Of a stretch of 64,000 nucleotides of DNA, positions 35,001 to 45,889 are shown piece after piece. Every line of letters begins with the position of its first letter. The first letter of the stretch is position 1. The DNA lies in assembly GCA_000727475.1 (NCBI GenBank), contig KL647295.1, forward strand, positions 1,953,950 through 2,017,949. Direction: 5' to 3'. This DNA is from Sarcocystis neurona. Lineage: Eukaryota; Apicomplexa; Conoidasida; Eucoccidiorida; Sarcocystidae. The notes under the pieces are model-generated. The model ran no database searches. It saw only the letters and a program-made list of their open reading frames with translations, and was not told the origin of the DNA. The position numbers were made by a program, and so were the translations under genes.

Positions 35001-38000
35001 AACGAACGAATAGCCAACCGCGTCAGAAGGAGGAGCACCCGCAGGAGGGGAGAGTGCAGGTGCAGGAGCACGCCAGCAACTGGCTAGCGGCGCAGGGGTC
35101 AGGCCCGTTGCAGCAGCAACAAAACCATGTAACGAATTCGTAGCACTTGCTCCTTCCTCTGCTGCTAGTGCTTCGACGTCGGTTGTCAACGCACCTTTCA
35201 ACCAAGCCGGTCCTTTCTGCAGCATCATAGGGCAGCTGCTAAGTATGTTTTCTATCATGTCTCTTCTCCAACCTGTCCCCCAGCTGCACCCGCCGGGCGT
35301 CTCGCTTCCAGTGCTGCCGTCCACCTGTCCTGTGTCAGGGCTTCTACTTCTTCTGCTGCCGCTTCTGCCTCTCCCGCCGGTGCTCGTGCTTCTCCGGTCG
35401 CTTCCACCCAAGCCGCCGCCGCCGCTGTTCACCTTGGTGGCACTGCTCAGCTGCTGCCGTGTATCTGCTGCAGCGCCGCCTTCCTGCACAAGCCCCTCCG
35501 CACTTGTGAAAGGACTTACCAGGAAGTTTTTTGTTGCCGCTGGCGCGCCCGGCGCGCTTGATAACTCAGCCGCAGCAATGGTGGCAGCAGCAGCACCACC
35601 AGGCGTGTCGTAGCCACCAGCAGCCAGTAACGCTGCGACCGCGGTGTGCAGCGGTGAATCCGACATATCTTTGCATGTGTGAAGCAGCGGCAGCGTGGGC
35701 GGCAGCTGAAGACCTGCTTCCTGACAGCGGTCTCCGCTGCTCTTGCTGCTGCTGTCGTGTTTACCTGACCGAGCAGCTGACCCGCTTGTTGCACTACACT
35801 CTGGGAAGCGCCGTAAATTTGGTGACGCTGTTTCCGGAGCCGCAGCGAACGGCGCAGCAGCAAGCGCAGCAGAATAGCAGCGCTTGGGGCGAGGACGCGG
35901 CAGAGGAAGCCCAGGAGGCAGGCAGACAGAGCCCCCACAAGGCCCTGCGGCCCAGTCGACTCCACTCGTCAGCGCCGCGGCAGCTGCAGCTGCCGCCGTT
36001 GCCGTCGAGAACATTGCTGTGGCAGCAGCTTCTGCTGCTTGGGCTGCTTCTAACACTTCCACTGCCTCTGTTGCTCTTGCTCTGTACGAAGCTTCCGTCG
36101 CATCTGCTGTTACATCTGTCGCCGCTGTGACGCCTGCCCCACCATCTGTGGGGCCTGCTGCAGTCATCTGTGTCCCTTCCGCGTCAGCTGCTTCTGTTGC
36201 AGCAGTTCTTCCACCTGCACAAGCGGCCTCTGCTGAGAAAATCTGTGTTAAAGCGGCTGCTCCCGCTGTTTGCAACACTGGTGCTCCGTCTTCTCTTGCA
36301 CCTGCCGGTGCTGCTGCTGCCTCGGACCCTGGGAAGTGTGCGAGCCCCAAGTCCTGCAGCAGTTGATAGAGCAAATCACGCTCTTCTTGGGCTTCAGCAA
36401 TGCAAGAGCGCTGCTCCTCAGCAGCAATAGCAGCAGCAGCGGCGGCACCAGGCAAATCCTCATGGGAGGAGCCAGTACCACTTGGGTCGCTCTGCTGAAT
36501 CCGACGCTGAAGCAGCAGTAGTCCTCCCCCGCCGCCAGCAACCACCTGCAGCCCATCACAGCTGCTCAGGCCGACTGCGCCTCCAGGCTCTTGCTGCTGC
36601 TCCTGCAAGTGAAACAACTGCTGCAGCAGTTCCTGGTCGTCAGCACGACACCAGATAATAAACGGCACCGCAGCAGCGGCAGCACCAGACGCGCATGCAC
36701 GGTCACTACCAGCAGCAAGACCAGTCCCACCGACGGCCGCATTATAAACCCCAGCAGAAGCAACAGCAGCAGTCCAAGATTCGTCTATATCACGCGAGGA
36801 CGCAGGAGCAGCAGCCGTCTCCCTGGGTCGCCGTGCGTCTCCACCTGCAGTGTCCTTCTTCAATTCTTCAGCAGGTGCGACACATGCGATGTCCGCCGAC
36901 AACACGTGAGGAACAGCAGCAGATCCTGCCGCCGCTGTGTTGTGAGCGAAGATACTCTCGGCTGTATCCCTGCCAGAAGGTGCACCACCCGCTGCTGCCG
37001 CCTCACTGCCAGACGGGTGTGTGCCTGTAGCAACGACTGCTGCACGGGTCAAAGCGACTGCGTCTGCCGTAACACCGCGCCGCTGCTGCTGCCCAAGCTG
37101 CTGCTGCGTTGCCCGCTCGGAAAGCTCCTGCTTCGGCCGACGCCCTGGCTCCACGCAGTGCTGCTGCTGTGGCTGCTTCTGGTGCTGCTGCGGCTGCTGG
37201 TGCCGCTGCGGTCGCGGCTCAGCGTTTTTGGCTGGGAGCCGTCCGGCGTCGCGCTGTAGGGCCTGGACGATGGGCGAGAGCAGCTGCTGGAGGCGATCCT
37301 GCTCCTGCAATAGAAGCTGTTGCTGTGCGAGGCAGAGAGCCTCAGGCAGAAGACGCCGGAAAGTAGAGCGCATGCTGGGCCAGTAAAGAAAGGCGCTGAG
37401 ACGTGCAAAAACAGCCGCAGCTGCTGCGCTGCCAAAATACGCCTTTTCACCTGGGGACAACGAAGAAGAGCAGGGGAGCCCGCAGCTTGCTTTGTCCGCG
37501 CGTGCTGTCGCTCCGGTGCTGCCGTTGCTTGCATTGCCTTCTTCAACTGCTGCTGCTGTCCCTGTGCTGCTGCTGCTCCCCTGCTCTACCAGCAACGAAG
37601 CTGCGAAGCAGGAAACTACTCTCGACAACAAGGCAGGCACGCGAGGCACGCACAGTCGCATATGTGGTCCCCTTCGTCTATACCAGACAAAGCGAAGCTT
37701 CCGCAGGTCGCTTCCTGCGGCTCCACCTGCTGCTGCTTCCGCCGTCTCACACTCGCCCCCTGCTGCTGCAACTCCTCCGCCTGCTGCATCTCCTCCCTTC
37801 GCTGCAGCTTCTGCACCTGCTGCGGCTTCTTCTGCCCCCGCTGCGACTCCTGCCCCTGCTGCTTTTGCTCCGGGTCCTGCAGCCTGTGCCCCCGCATTTG
37901 CTCTCTTCCTACGAGCGCAACTGCCACACGCGTCGTGCTTAGCAGCAGTCCCTACGCCAACCTGGGCATCCTGCTTCCGTTCCTTCTTTGTCGCAGCCGC

Positions 38001-40478
38001 AGGATGAGCATCACCGCCTGCGCTGCTCCTGTCGCCCGATCTGCTGCTGCGTCTGTGTGTGTGGTGCAGCCCGCAGACTGACGCTAGAGGCGCTACCGCA
38101 CCTGCTGCAGCGGCTACTATCGCTGCTCCGCCCGTTGCACCGACGGTTTCTCCTGTTTCTGCTTTTCCTGCAGCTGCGCATGCTTCGTTAACAACATCAG
38201 CTGTTCCGCTAGCGGCGCCAGTACGCGTTGCCGCTGCCCTTCCTCGTGCAGCAGCAGCAGCGGCTGCTGCCGCCTCCCCTGTTGCAGCAGCTGTCGTACC
38301 GGACGCCGCCGCAGCTGCGTTCTCCTCTGCTTCGTCACTCACGTAGTACCGCAGCGCCAGGTACGCGTCGTCTGCCCCGCGCGATGAAACTTTGGCTAGA
38401 AGCGGATCAAGAGGCACGCTCGCCGCAATATCCTCCAGCAGCGCAGCAGGCAGCACTTCTCGTAGAAGCGCTCGCCGCGCCGCAGCCTTGGACGCAAGCA
38501 TTCGTCTCGTGCCGCTGGGCTCCGGCGAATGTCTCGCAGCGCCCTGTCCTCCTCCTGCTCTCTCCTCTGCCGAAGCCGCTCGTGAACACACGCGCCCTGC
38601 TGCTTCACTTTCACCTGCCGTTGGTGCCGCTGTTCCTGCTGCCGCTGCTCCTGCTGCCGCTGCTCCTGCTGCCGCTGCTCCCGCTCCCGCTGCTCCTGCT
38701 GCCTCTGCTCCTGCTGCCGCTGCTGCTGATGCCGCTGCTGCTGCTGCCGCTGCTGCTGCTGCCGCTGCGACTGCTGCTGCTGTTTCTTCTTTGGCAGCAC
38801 CGTGTGCTGCTGAGGCTACGACTTGTGGATCTTTCTGACGTCCCGCGTGTGTGCTTGACGCCATTTCTGCAGCTGAAAGTAATCTTTTCCTTGAGTCATG
38901 ACCTGTCTGTCGCCAGCCCCCTGCCGCTTGCGCCGCATCTGCTCCACTTGCTGGCGTCTCTGTTGTTCTGCTCCTAAGTCTCGTAAGTCCATCTGTCGCT
39001 AGGCTCTTCGCGGTTGACGCTGCTGGTAGTTCTGCTGACTCTCCCTCTCCTCCTGCTGCCGTTCCTGCTCCTGCAAACCGTCCTCTCGCGGACGGCCCTA
39101 GTGTCGGCCACATTGTCCGTCCCAGCGATGCATCTGCTGCTACTGGTCTCCTTCCTGCTGGAGCTGCTTCTCTGCCTTCAAAAGCTGCTGCGGCTCCCGG
39201 AGACGGCCGCGGGGTACCAACCCGCGACTCGCTGCGGAACGAATGTAGGCGACGTGGTGCGCGGAGACGCCGTGCCGCCTCGACACTTCTAGACGCAGCA
39301 GCTACAGCAGCAACAGCAGGTCGGCCAGTGGCAGCAGCAGCAAGTGGACAACAAGCAGCTGCACAGGATGAAACGCAACCGCACAGGCCGTCCCCAGCAG
39401 CAATACGGTCGGTTAGGTTAAGACACGCAGCCGGGTCACGTCGCTCAGCTACATCTCCATCGTTGCCCATGTGTCTGTACTCCCTGCTCGTATTAATTTC
39501 AAGCAGACAGCTCTGGTTGGTGTTGTTTTGCCTTACGTACGTGCTGCCTCTGTTGCGTAGGCCGGAGTTGTCGCAGCTGCGGGTGAGACACTGACTGCAT
39601 GCGCGAGTGCTGCCTTTGCTGCACGCGTCGTCGTTGCCTCTGCCTTCCCTGTCTCCCGCAACCGCAGAGCAGCACCAGAACGCAGGATCTGCGGCCCTGT
39701 TCGCTTCCATGCCACAGGTAGCCTCCCCTTGTCCTCTGCATTCGCTGCTGCTGCCGACGCTGCTGCTCGTGGTGCTGCTGCTGCTGCTGGCGCTGCTGCT
39801 GCTGATCGCGCTCCTCCTGCTGCCGCTGCTGCTGCTGGCACTATTGGTAGTGCTGCTACTGCTCGTGGTGCTGCCGCTGCTGCTGCTGTTGCAGCTGCTG
39901 CTGGTGTACGTGCTGCTGCTGCTGCTGGTGGTAGGGCTTGTGCCGCGGCGAGCGTGTCCGACGCTGCTACTGGTGTTGCTTCCAGCGGCAGAGGCCGCAG
40001 CAGACCCACGCGGGTGGTCTCCACCATTTGTAGCCCTGCTCCTGCTGTTGCTCGTGTTGCAGCAGCCCACTGCGCTGCATGCAACAGCAGGCCCAGCACA
40101 TCGGTCAACAGCGGCGCCGGCAGCGCCGGTCGCACCTCCGTCCTGCTGGCAGCCCTGTCGCCGCTCCGGTGCCGGCCACTCCAGCTGTCCCCCCTGCTCA
40201 CCCTCCCGCTGCTGCTGCTGCTCCTGCTGCTGCGCGTGCTGCTGGCGCGAGGGCTGCTGGTGCGAGTGCTGCTGGAGCTTCTCTTCCTCTGGGAAGTCCC
40301 GTGAAAAGGGACACTGCACGCCGTGCCCCACAACACGTCCACTGCGTGATCGCTGCTGTTGCTGCTTCCCCCACACCTCCTGCTGCTGCAGCGGCTGCTG
40401 CACCCGTGGCCTCCATGCCCGTCGCTGGTGCGGCGGCTGCTGCCACTGCGGCAGTCGTTGCCACTGCCGCGCTTGCAT
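20003..40478 (-). CDS. giant repeat-rich protein with TPR-like helices, three long exons
   Basis: Proposed exons in coding order are 40478-31812, 30613-24407 and 23998-20003. All are continuously open. Donors are GTAAGC (31811-31806) and GTAAAT (24406-24401), and acceptors end TCTGCAG and TTGCTGCAG. Both introns are phase 0, and both contain AT-rich repeats as introns here do. The joined product is about 6,290 aa with stop TGA at 20003-20005; the ATG at 40476-40478 is the first in frame after an upstream stop. Junction 2 reads KALAYCKQ then GVDLFQAADDVRGAA, a typical TPR helix pair, preceded by EIAAKRLMASSCAALGELF. Other helical blocks are LNRAGQLLMEAARYLVASYE and QFWRSFVAACVLRSMLWQLA. Long Ala, Gln, Ser and Gly tracts separate them. 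The TPR style is loosely like EDRF1-type proteins, not demonstrated. Joining the first exon is less certain; 31788 offers an alternative stop, making two genes. Confidence 0.6.
24240..24350. repeat. AT-rich and GA-rich repeat in intron of giant gene
   Basis: CACACATACACACTCATG and TATATATACAGAGAGAGAGA tracts occupy the lower part of a gap between coding frames. They support the view that 23999-24406 is intron, since coding exons here lack such sequence. Confidence 0.65.
29080..29250 (-). repeat. poly-Ala/Ser-encoding GCN tract
   Basis: GCN codons on the minus strand (CTGC-rich on plus) encode runs such as ASAAAASAAAAASAAAS in the middle of the giant protein. This is an imperfect trinucleotide expansion, expected to be length-variable and structurally disordered. 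Confidence 0.7.
31010..31600. repeat. AT-rich repeats in intron of giant gene
   Basis: ACATATATACA and TATATATATACC tracts at 31020-31060, 31325-31375 and 31535-31570 lie within the proposed intron 30614-31811. The minus-strand segment 30640-30770 (QRSVYVRGNAAESPPEAV) is open and could be an additional small exon. Confidence 0.6.
34250..34311 (-). repeat. 21-bp repeat encoding EQQQWQ heptads
   Basis: On the minus strand the giant gene has tandem 21-bp units giving EQQQWQP, EQQQWQR and EQQPWGQ. The regular Trp placement every seven residues within Gln is unusual compared with the pure Gln tracts around it. Confidence 0.7.
38625..38790 (-). repeat. 15-bp repeat encoding GAAAA pentads and poly-Ala
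   Basis: On the plus strand the unit TGCTCCTGCTGCCGC repeats several times and then grades into (CTGCTGCCG)n. On the coding (minus) strand it gives pentads GAAAA followed by a long Ala run. It is an example of CAG/GCN repeat growth inside coding sequence. Confidence 0.8.
39740..39960 (-). repeat. poly-Ser-encoding AGC tract
   Basis: The minus strand reads mostly AGC/AGT codons, giving Ser-rich sequence with Thr and Asn interruptions (TYTSSSCNSSSSGSTT). All six frames are open here. Ser is favoured only because the flanking segments (NQSCLLEINTSREYRHMG) are coding-like in the same frame. Confidence 0.6.
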
Positions 40479-40731
40479 CTTCCTCTGTTGCAGCAGTGGC
40501 AAGTGCAGCAGCTGTCCGCTGCCGCAGCAAAAGCAGAGAAGAACGAACACCCGGCAGAACACGTACGGCCGGCGTCGGCACGCGTCGGAGCAACAGGTGA
40601 CGTCTGAACCCAACAGGCGGATGCAGCAGCAGCAGCAACCACACAGCAGCAGCAGCAGCAAGCGTCGCGGCGGGTCTAGAATAGACGCGGCAGCAGGAGG
40701 TTGAAACAGGAAATTTGGCAGCTGCAGCTGT
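40479..40731. promoter_or_regulatory. putative divergent promoter region
   Basis: About 250 bp separate the proposed ATG of the giant minus-strand gene from an ATG-started plus-strand exon at 40732. No TATA-like or known apicomplexan motif is evident, and the minus strand stays open through part of it, so the giant gene could start further upstream. Confidence 0.25.
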
Positions 40732-41025
40732 ATGCGCCTGCAACAGCGACCCGACGTGACAAGTCCTACAGTCGACGAAGCCGGAGGTCGAGCAGCAGGA
40801 GCAACAGCAAGAGGAAGACGATATGAGGTGTCGTCCTTTGTGCAAGAATCGCAGGCAGACACGCTGCTGTATCTGCTGTCAAGGTGTCATCACAGCCTCT
40901 CCCCTGCCGTCGTTGCTGCTGCTCTGCAGAGGTCTGCCGCTGCCGTACAGACTTTCTTGCTGCTGTGCAACCACTACCGAAGGCCGCCGTCTGCCGCTGT
41001 GCCCTTGCTTCTCTGCCCATGCTGA
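40732..41025 (+). CDS. candidate first exon of plus-strand gene, helical, unidentified
   Basis: It opens with an ATG (MRLQQRPDVTSPTVDEAGG) and runs 97 codons to TGA at 41023-41025. The second half is a regular helical segment (ADTLLYLLSRCHHSLSPAV, then AALQRSAAAVQTFLLLCN) of the kind found in helical-repeat proteins. Downstream, 41179-41408 (SPLVDGVFTTLKSLAGVHQQ) and 41410-41830 remain open on both strands and may hold further exons, but frames and junctions could not be fixed. The product is unknown. Confidence 0.4.
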   Translation: MRLQQRPDVTSPTVDEAGGRAAGATARGRRYEVSSFVQESQADTLLYLLSRCHHSLSPAVVAAALQRSAAAVQTFLLLCNHYRRPPSAAVPLLLCPC

Positions 41026-41839
41026 CCCTGCAGAACGCTGTCTTTGCTATCGCTGCCTGCCGTCGCTAGGCATCTGGGTTCGCAGCAGGTGCTGCTGCTT
41101 GGCCGACACCGCCGCAGCAGCAGCCTCTGCTGCTCCCATGCAGAGGACTTACTGACGAAGATTAACTGCTGTCTTACAAGAGCGGTCTGTTTTCAAAGGA
41201 GAGACGTTCCGCCAGCCCACTGGTCGACGGTGTCTTCACGACGCTGAAGTCGCTGGCCGGGGTCCACCAGCAGCTGTTGCTGCCGCCCCGGGGCAGCCTC
41301 GTGCTGCTGCTGCTGCTGCGGGCTTCCCGGGATCGTTGTTCCCTTCTCGCACACGCCCTCCGCCGCGTGCTGCATGTTCGTCCGCTGCTGCTGCCGCTGA
41401 CGCAACCGTGACGATGCCTGCTGAGGAACTGCAGCCCCGCCTGCGCCCACAGCAGCTGCTGCACCTCCTGCAGCAGCCGCCGGACGCCTTTCTCCCCGCT
41501 GCTGCGGTCACTGTTGTACGACGCTCGCTGAAGACTCTCCAGCTACTCCGTCTGCAGCCCGCAGGAAGCGTGCCAGTGAGCAGCTCTCCCCGTGGCCTTT
41601 TTCGGCAGCTCTTCGAGCACTGCTAAAGACAGACAAAAGTAATTCACATGCAGCAGCCGCAGGCGACCGCTCAGCCGGTTGCTCGGGATATGTTTTTAGA
41701 AGACAGTTTCGCGCTTCTGCAGCAGCTGCGGTCGGCGAGTCGCCTTGCCATAAAAACAGGCGGAAAACCCCCTCTTCTGCACTCCGGTGTACGTACACCC
41801 GAGAGACGCCCATCTCCCCGTAGCGCACGCAGATAAGGA

Positions 41840-42960
41840 CTCAGTCGCCTCGAGAAAAAAGGAAAGCCAAGGAGAATGCGGAAATTGGAACTGACAAACT
41901 TCGAAAGAGTGTCCTCCCGGAGTCTGTGTATACTTGTGCAAGGTTTGTTATACGCGGTTTTGGGTAGTTATAGCCACGCGTGCAGGCAGAAGTCTTCTAC
42001 ACGCAGACGTGTAGCTGCCTCTGAGGCAGCCAGCGAGGCAGAGCTTCCGAATATCCTGAAGGTTGTCGTCTACAATGTGTACCGGCGGAGAAGTGGCCCG
42101 ACGGCTCCACGTGCATGCGTTTATGTATTGACGGAGAAAAAAGGTTACTGACAGAGAGCGACAAGGAGAATGGAGATTACGTGAAACGCAGACATTGCAG
42201 CGGAGATAATGTCCACAAGTACCTGCCTTCTGCTCTTGGCAGCATGCGCGCTTGCACCAGCAAGGTGACCGCAGCGCCCACGTCCGCGACCCCCTGCGAG
42301 AAGGTCCCGTGGTACGACTTAACGGAGCGGCCTTTCTGCGCGGAGAAAAAACCGCGACAGGCCAGAAAAAGCGTCCCCATAAAGACGCGTAGCCGCATAT
42401 AACGACGTTTGCATTGCGTGGGGGATGCTGAGACGGGAAGACAGAGCGTTTTTTGTGTCCCTGCAGCTGTGTGGGCCTTGTCGCTGCAGCGCGCAGAAAA
42501 TCCTTCGGTGAGCGCCTCAAAACGGCGCCTGATGCACCGGCGCGCGGGACCGCGGTGTTGAAGAAAGCAAGAAATGCTTGCAAGGATGTCTCGCGACGCA
42601 GGAAGGGACGAGAAAGTTCGCCGAACTCGCACCAGGGAAGAAGCCCTTCCTTTGCCCGCATGCATGGGATACGTGCCCCGCGTGACTGCTTTCGTCGCTA
42701 GAGCACCGCCAAATAGGGTACAACCTTCTCTATCTGACCACATCATAACCCGACAGATCGCCCACGTCTTTTCGTGCAACGCGCATGCATGCGCGCGCGC
42801 CTCAGGCGAGCCGTTCCTCCCGCCGCGGTACTTCTTGCTGCCGTGCCCAACAGCACCACTACCCATCCGCTGCCGCGGCTGCTCTGCGAAGAACTCACAC
42901 ACCGTCGATAACTAGCGTCTTTCTGTCTCCCTCATGCAATCCATCTCAATTTCTGCCCGT
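41840..42960. other. spacer with long unassigned open frames on the minus strand
   Basis: Minus-strand frames of about 240 codons overlap here (42177-42902 and 41948-42661), as does a plus frame at 42574-42915. None shows a recognisable motif, helix periodicity or CAG tract, and they overlap each other, so at most one is real. GC content is close to that of exons, which makes chance long frames likely. Confidence 0.3.
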
Positions 42961-43134
42961 TCCTTCCGAAACTTTCCTCCCTTTCAGGGTCTGCCTGCTG
43001 CCGTACTTCGTGGCAGACTGCAGACGCTGTGCGCTGCTGCGCCTCTCTTCACCACCGCCCGCAGCCCCCAGCTGCTGCGGCTTCGGCGCTGCTGCGGCAG
43101 CTCGGCGATCTGCTGGGCCGCTCTTCTCTCATAG

Positions 43135-43352
43135 ACGGCAAAAGAGCTGTGTGAGCCGTTATTCTTCGCCCAGCAAGTGACATGGAGGAGTGCAGCAGCA
43201 GAAGCCGCAGCTCCTGCAAGGCGTGCTGCTCTGTCAAGCTCCTTTTCTTCTGCTTCTGCAGGGGAAGACGAGCCCCTGCCGCTACGAGTGGTGCGAAAGT
43301 GTGATCGGCTTGTCCGCTGTCTGGGGAAAGAAGTGGACACCGCTGACTTTCC
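43135..43352 (+). CDS. candidate internal exon, unidentified
   Basis: A strong polypyrimidine acceptor (CGCTCTTCTCTCATAG, ends 43134) is followed by 72 open codons up to a donor-like GTAGCG at 43353. The translation is ELCEPLFFAQQVTWRS, an Ala/Ser tract, then LPLRVVRKCDRLVRCLGKEV. The other plus frames are more Leu/Cys-rich and less plausible. It probably belongs to the same transcription unit as candidate exons further downstream, but phases were not resolved. Confidence 0.35.
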
Positions 43353-43379
43353 GTAGCGCACGTTTTGCCACCCCATCAG

Positions 43380-43499
43380 CAGCAGCAAGTGACCCCACAC
43401 AGCATTGCAGCCCACCTGTCGCGGTTGTTCAACGTCCCTTACACAGCAGCAAGCGACCCCATGCAGCCTGGCAGCAAGTGCTGGGCTTGTTCAACGTCC
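43380..43499 (+). repeat. imperfect direct repeat within candidate coding region
   Basis: CAGCAGCAAGTGACCCCA..TTGTTCAACGTCC (from 43380) is repeated as CAGCAGCAAGCGACCCCA..TTGTTCAACGTCC (from 43444). The interval between the two conserved blocks differs by 2 bp between copies, so the encoded LFNV motif falls in different frames in the two copies. Confidence 0.6.
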
Positions 43500-43664
43500 A
43501 CTTCCTGCCTTTTCACGGCAATGCAGGAAGCTCACCCGTCCATGAACTCGAGCAAGCCCTGCCGGCTCTGCTGGCCGCCGTGACCGAAAGGGCCAAACGG
43601 CCAACTGTTTTCTCTTCCTGCGTCAGCGTTGCCCCCCCCTGCTGAAGAAGGGCCGTACTTTCAT

Positions 43665-43905
43665 ATGGACGGAGGACGCATGTCCACCCATATGTACACG
43701 TATAAATGTGAATACACGCACATATGTGTCCATGCGTATACACACACGTGTAGGCACATACGCGTCCGTATGTATACATACGTCTACACATATGTATGTG
43801 TGTGTGTATATATGTACGCAACGCATCTACGAATACGTACGCACATACACGTCCATATGTATGCATGCACCTACACATATAAATATGTACATATCAGGGA
43901 CATAC
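43665..43905. repeat. AT-rich CACATATGT repeat
   Basis: Short alternating runs such as CACACGTGTAGGCACATACG and ACACATATGTATGTG make up the stretch. It separates the candidate exon group at 43.1-43.6 kb from an ATG-started exon at 44029, consistent with intron or spacer. Confidence 0.6.
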
Positions 43906-44028
43906 TAAATTTCGTGTCGTGTGTTGTTCTGCTCCTCTCCGTATGTACGAGAATTTACGGCTGCGGGCAGAAAGACGTGGTGTTTTCTGCCGAACTCGGA
44001 TAACAGATAAAAGGAGCATGTGACGAAT

Positions 44029-45889
44029 ATGTGTGCTGCTGCCACAGTGGCCCAGCGGCGGCTGCAGCTGCTGCGACTGCTGCAGCTGCCGTCAAGGATT
44101 GAAGACAAACGTGAGAGTTCCTGTCTGCTTTATCCGCGAAGCGCCGTCTCTGGGGTGCTGCGGCCTTCGCCGTCTCTTACCTGGTCTCCTCCTGCTCTTG
44201 CTGCTGAATTTAGTAGTCGTAGGAGTAGGGCTGGGGGTCACAGTACTCGTCCCGTTGCTGCTCTCCCAGAAACCGTGGCCTGTCCCCGGCGTGCTGCTGC
44301 AGCTGCTGCTGGCGGAACGCCTGCTCCTCTCTCTCCCACTGCTGCTGCTGAGAGGGCGCTCTCTGCGGCAGCGACCAAAGACACGGCTGCGGAGGCTGCT
44401 GAGCAGAGAAAAGTTGCTGCTTCTTGCGAACGGTTACCCAGCCCCCACACCAGCAGCGGCGGTCTTCGTCTTGCTGCTGTGCCTGCTGCTTCCGTAGGGG
44501 CTTCGCTCGGAACTGGCATGAAACAGCACTCGGAGAGTATGTATCCCCGTTGCGCCAGCTGCTGCAGCAGCACCAGGACCGACAGCCGCCACACCAGAAC
44601 AGGCAGCCGCCAGACCAGACCAGGCAGCCGCAGCATTATCCACTGTAGGAGTAGCACTCCTCCTGCTGTCAGCAGCGACAACGGGACGCGGAGCACTTCT
44701 GTCTTCATCCGTCGCTACAGCAGCAGCAACAGCTTTCCCGTCTACCGTCCTAGCAAGTGCTGCTTCCACAGCAACACCTGCATCTGCTACCGCTTGCTGT
44801 TGGCGCAGTGTAGCCGCAGGTTGCGAGCGGCAGCTACTGAAGGAGATGTGCTGCCGGGCGCAACAGGCCGCAGCAGCGCATGCATTCGCTTCCCAAGTAA
44901 TATATGCCTCCGCACGTGCAAGCTGTTTCCTAGTCAGGCTTGCAAGTTTTCTTCGTTGGTGCGTCTTTCTGTGTTCGAGAGCCGGTCAGACGCCGGCAGA
45001 GGTGCCACTCACGATGAAAGCTGCAGCGCCAGCAGTGCCTGCTGCACCAGCACCAACAGCTCGGCGCGGAGGGACAGGCTCTGCGGCGGCCCAGCCGCAT
45101 GCGCCTCTCTGCAGGGCAGCGGCCAGAGCAGCTACAGCCACAGGAGAGACGGCGAACACAGCAGAAGCTGCTGCAGCCAAAGCAGCAGAATGAACGAGAG
45201 ATCTAGGAGTCACAGCAGCAGCAGGAGGCGGGCAGAGTCAAAGAGCAGGACTGAGACAAAAAGACGCGGTGGAAGTCCTGGCGTTGGCGGCTGGCGCAGC
45301 TGCTCTTGCCGGCACAGGACGAGCTGCTGCATGAGCAGCGGCAGTTGTGTCCCTGCGAACGCATGCAGTGTCACGAGTTTTTATAACGACCGACGCAGCC
45401 GGAGCAACACGGCAGCAAATGACAGGAGGGGAATCTCAACAAGCAGCAACAGCAGCAGCAGAAGGAATACGACTAGGTATGTGTGTTACCATGTGAGTCG
45501 AAGCGTCAGCCACTGCAGCCTGCAACAGGAACTGGGTCGGGCACGAAGACGGCCCCGCGGGGAACGGCAAGCCGCTGCAGAAGAAACGCAGCTCCTGCGC
45601 TCCCACGAACAGCAGCAGCAGGACACGGAACGAGCAACAGAATCCCCGGAGGGGGGGGGACGGATATGGGAGAATAGAGTGTGGGGAGCTGCTGCTGCTG
45701 CTCCCCTTCCTTCTCCTCTTGCAGGAAGAGAAGGAGGCGGAGGAAGAGGAGCAGCAGCGGGTCGAGCAGAAGCAGCTGCGGAGGAAGGCCACGAAGAGAC
45801 GGGAACACCGGCTGCAGCAACAGCAGACGAGAGAGCGGCGAGTCCAGGTGCAGCAGCAGAAGTGGACCGCGACGCCGAAGAAGAAATAG
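44029..45889 (+). CDS. candidate gene with charged coiled-coil C-terminus, unidentified
   Basis: The first exon is 44029-44110 (ATG; TVAQRRLQLLRLLQLPSRI), ending at a GTGAGA donor. The last exon is 45725-45889, after CTCCTCTTGCAG, encoding EEKEAEEEEQQRVEQKQL and a Lys/Arg/Gln-rich helix ending KWTATPKKK and TAG. A middle exon around 45515-45655 (ELGRARRRPRGERQAAAEE) is likely. The intervening 44.1-45.5 kb is open in more than one frame because of CAG repeats: one frame looks SR-like (RSRSHSSSRRR), another Ala-rich, a third has LCPCERMQCHEFL. One frame is open throughout 44020-46095 but is probably a composite of exon and intron. It could supply upstream exons of the EngB gene. Confidence 0.35.

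Noticed and set aside
39607..40704. Long plus-strand open frame of 365 codons opposite the giant gene
   Set aside because: It is Leu/Ala/Cys-rich translation of CTG runs. The minus strand gives Gln/Ser/Ala plus normal sequence such as NQSCLLEINTSREYRHMG, typical of real coding here.
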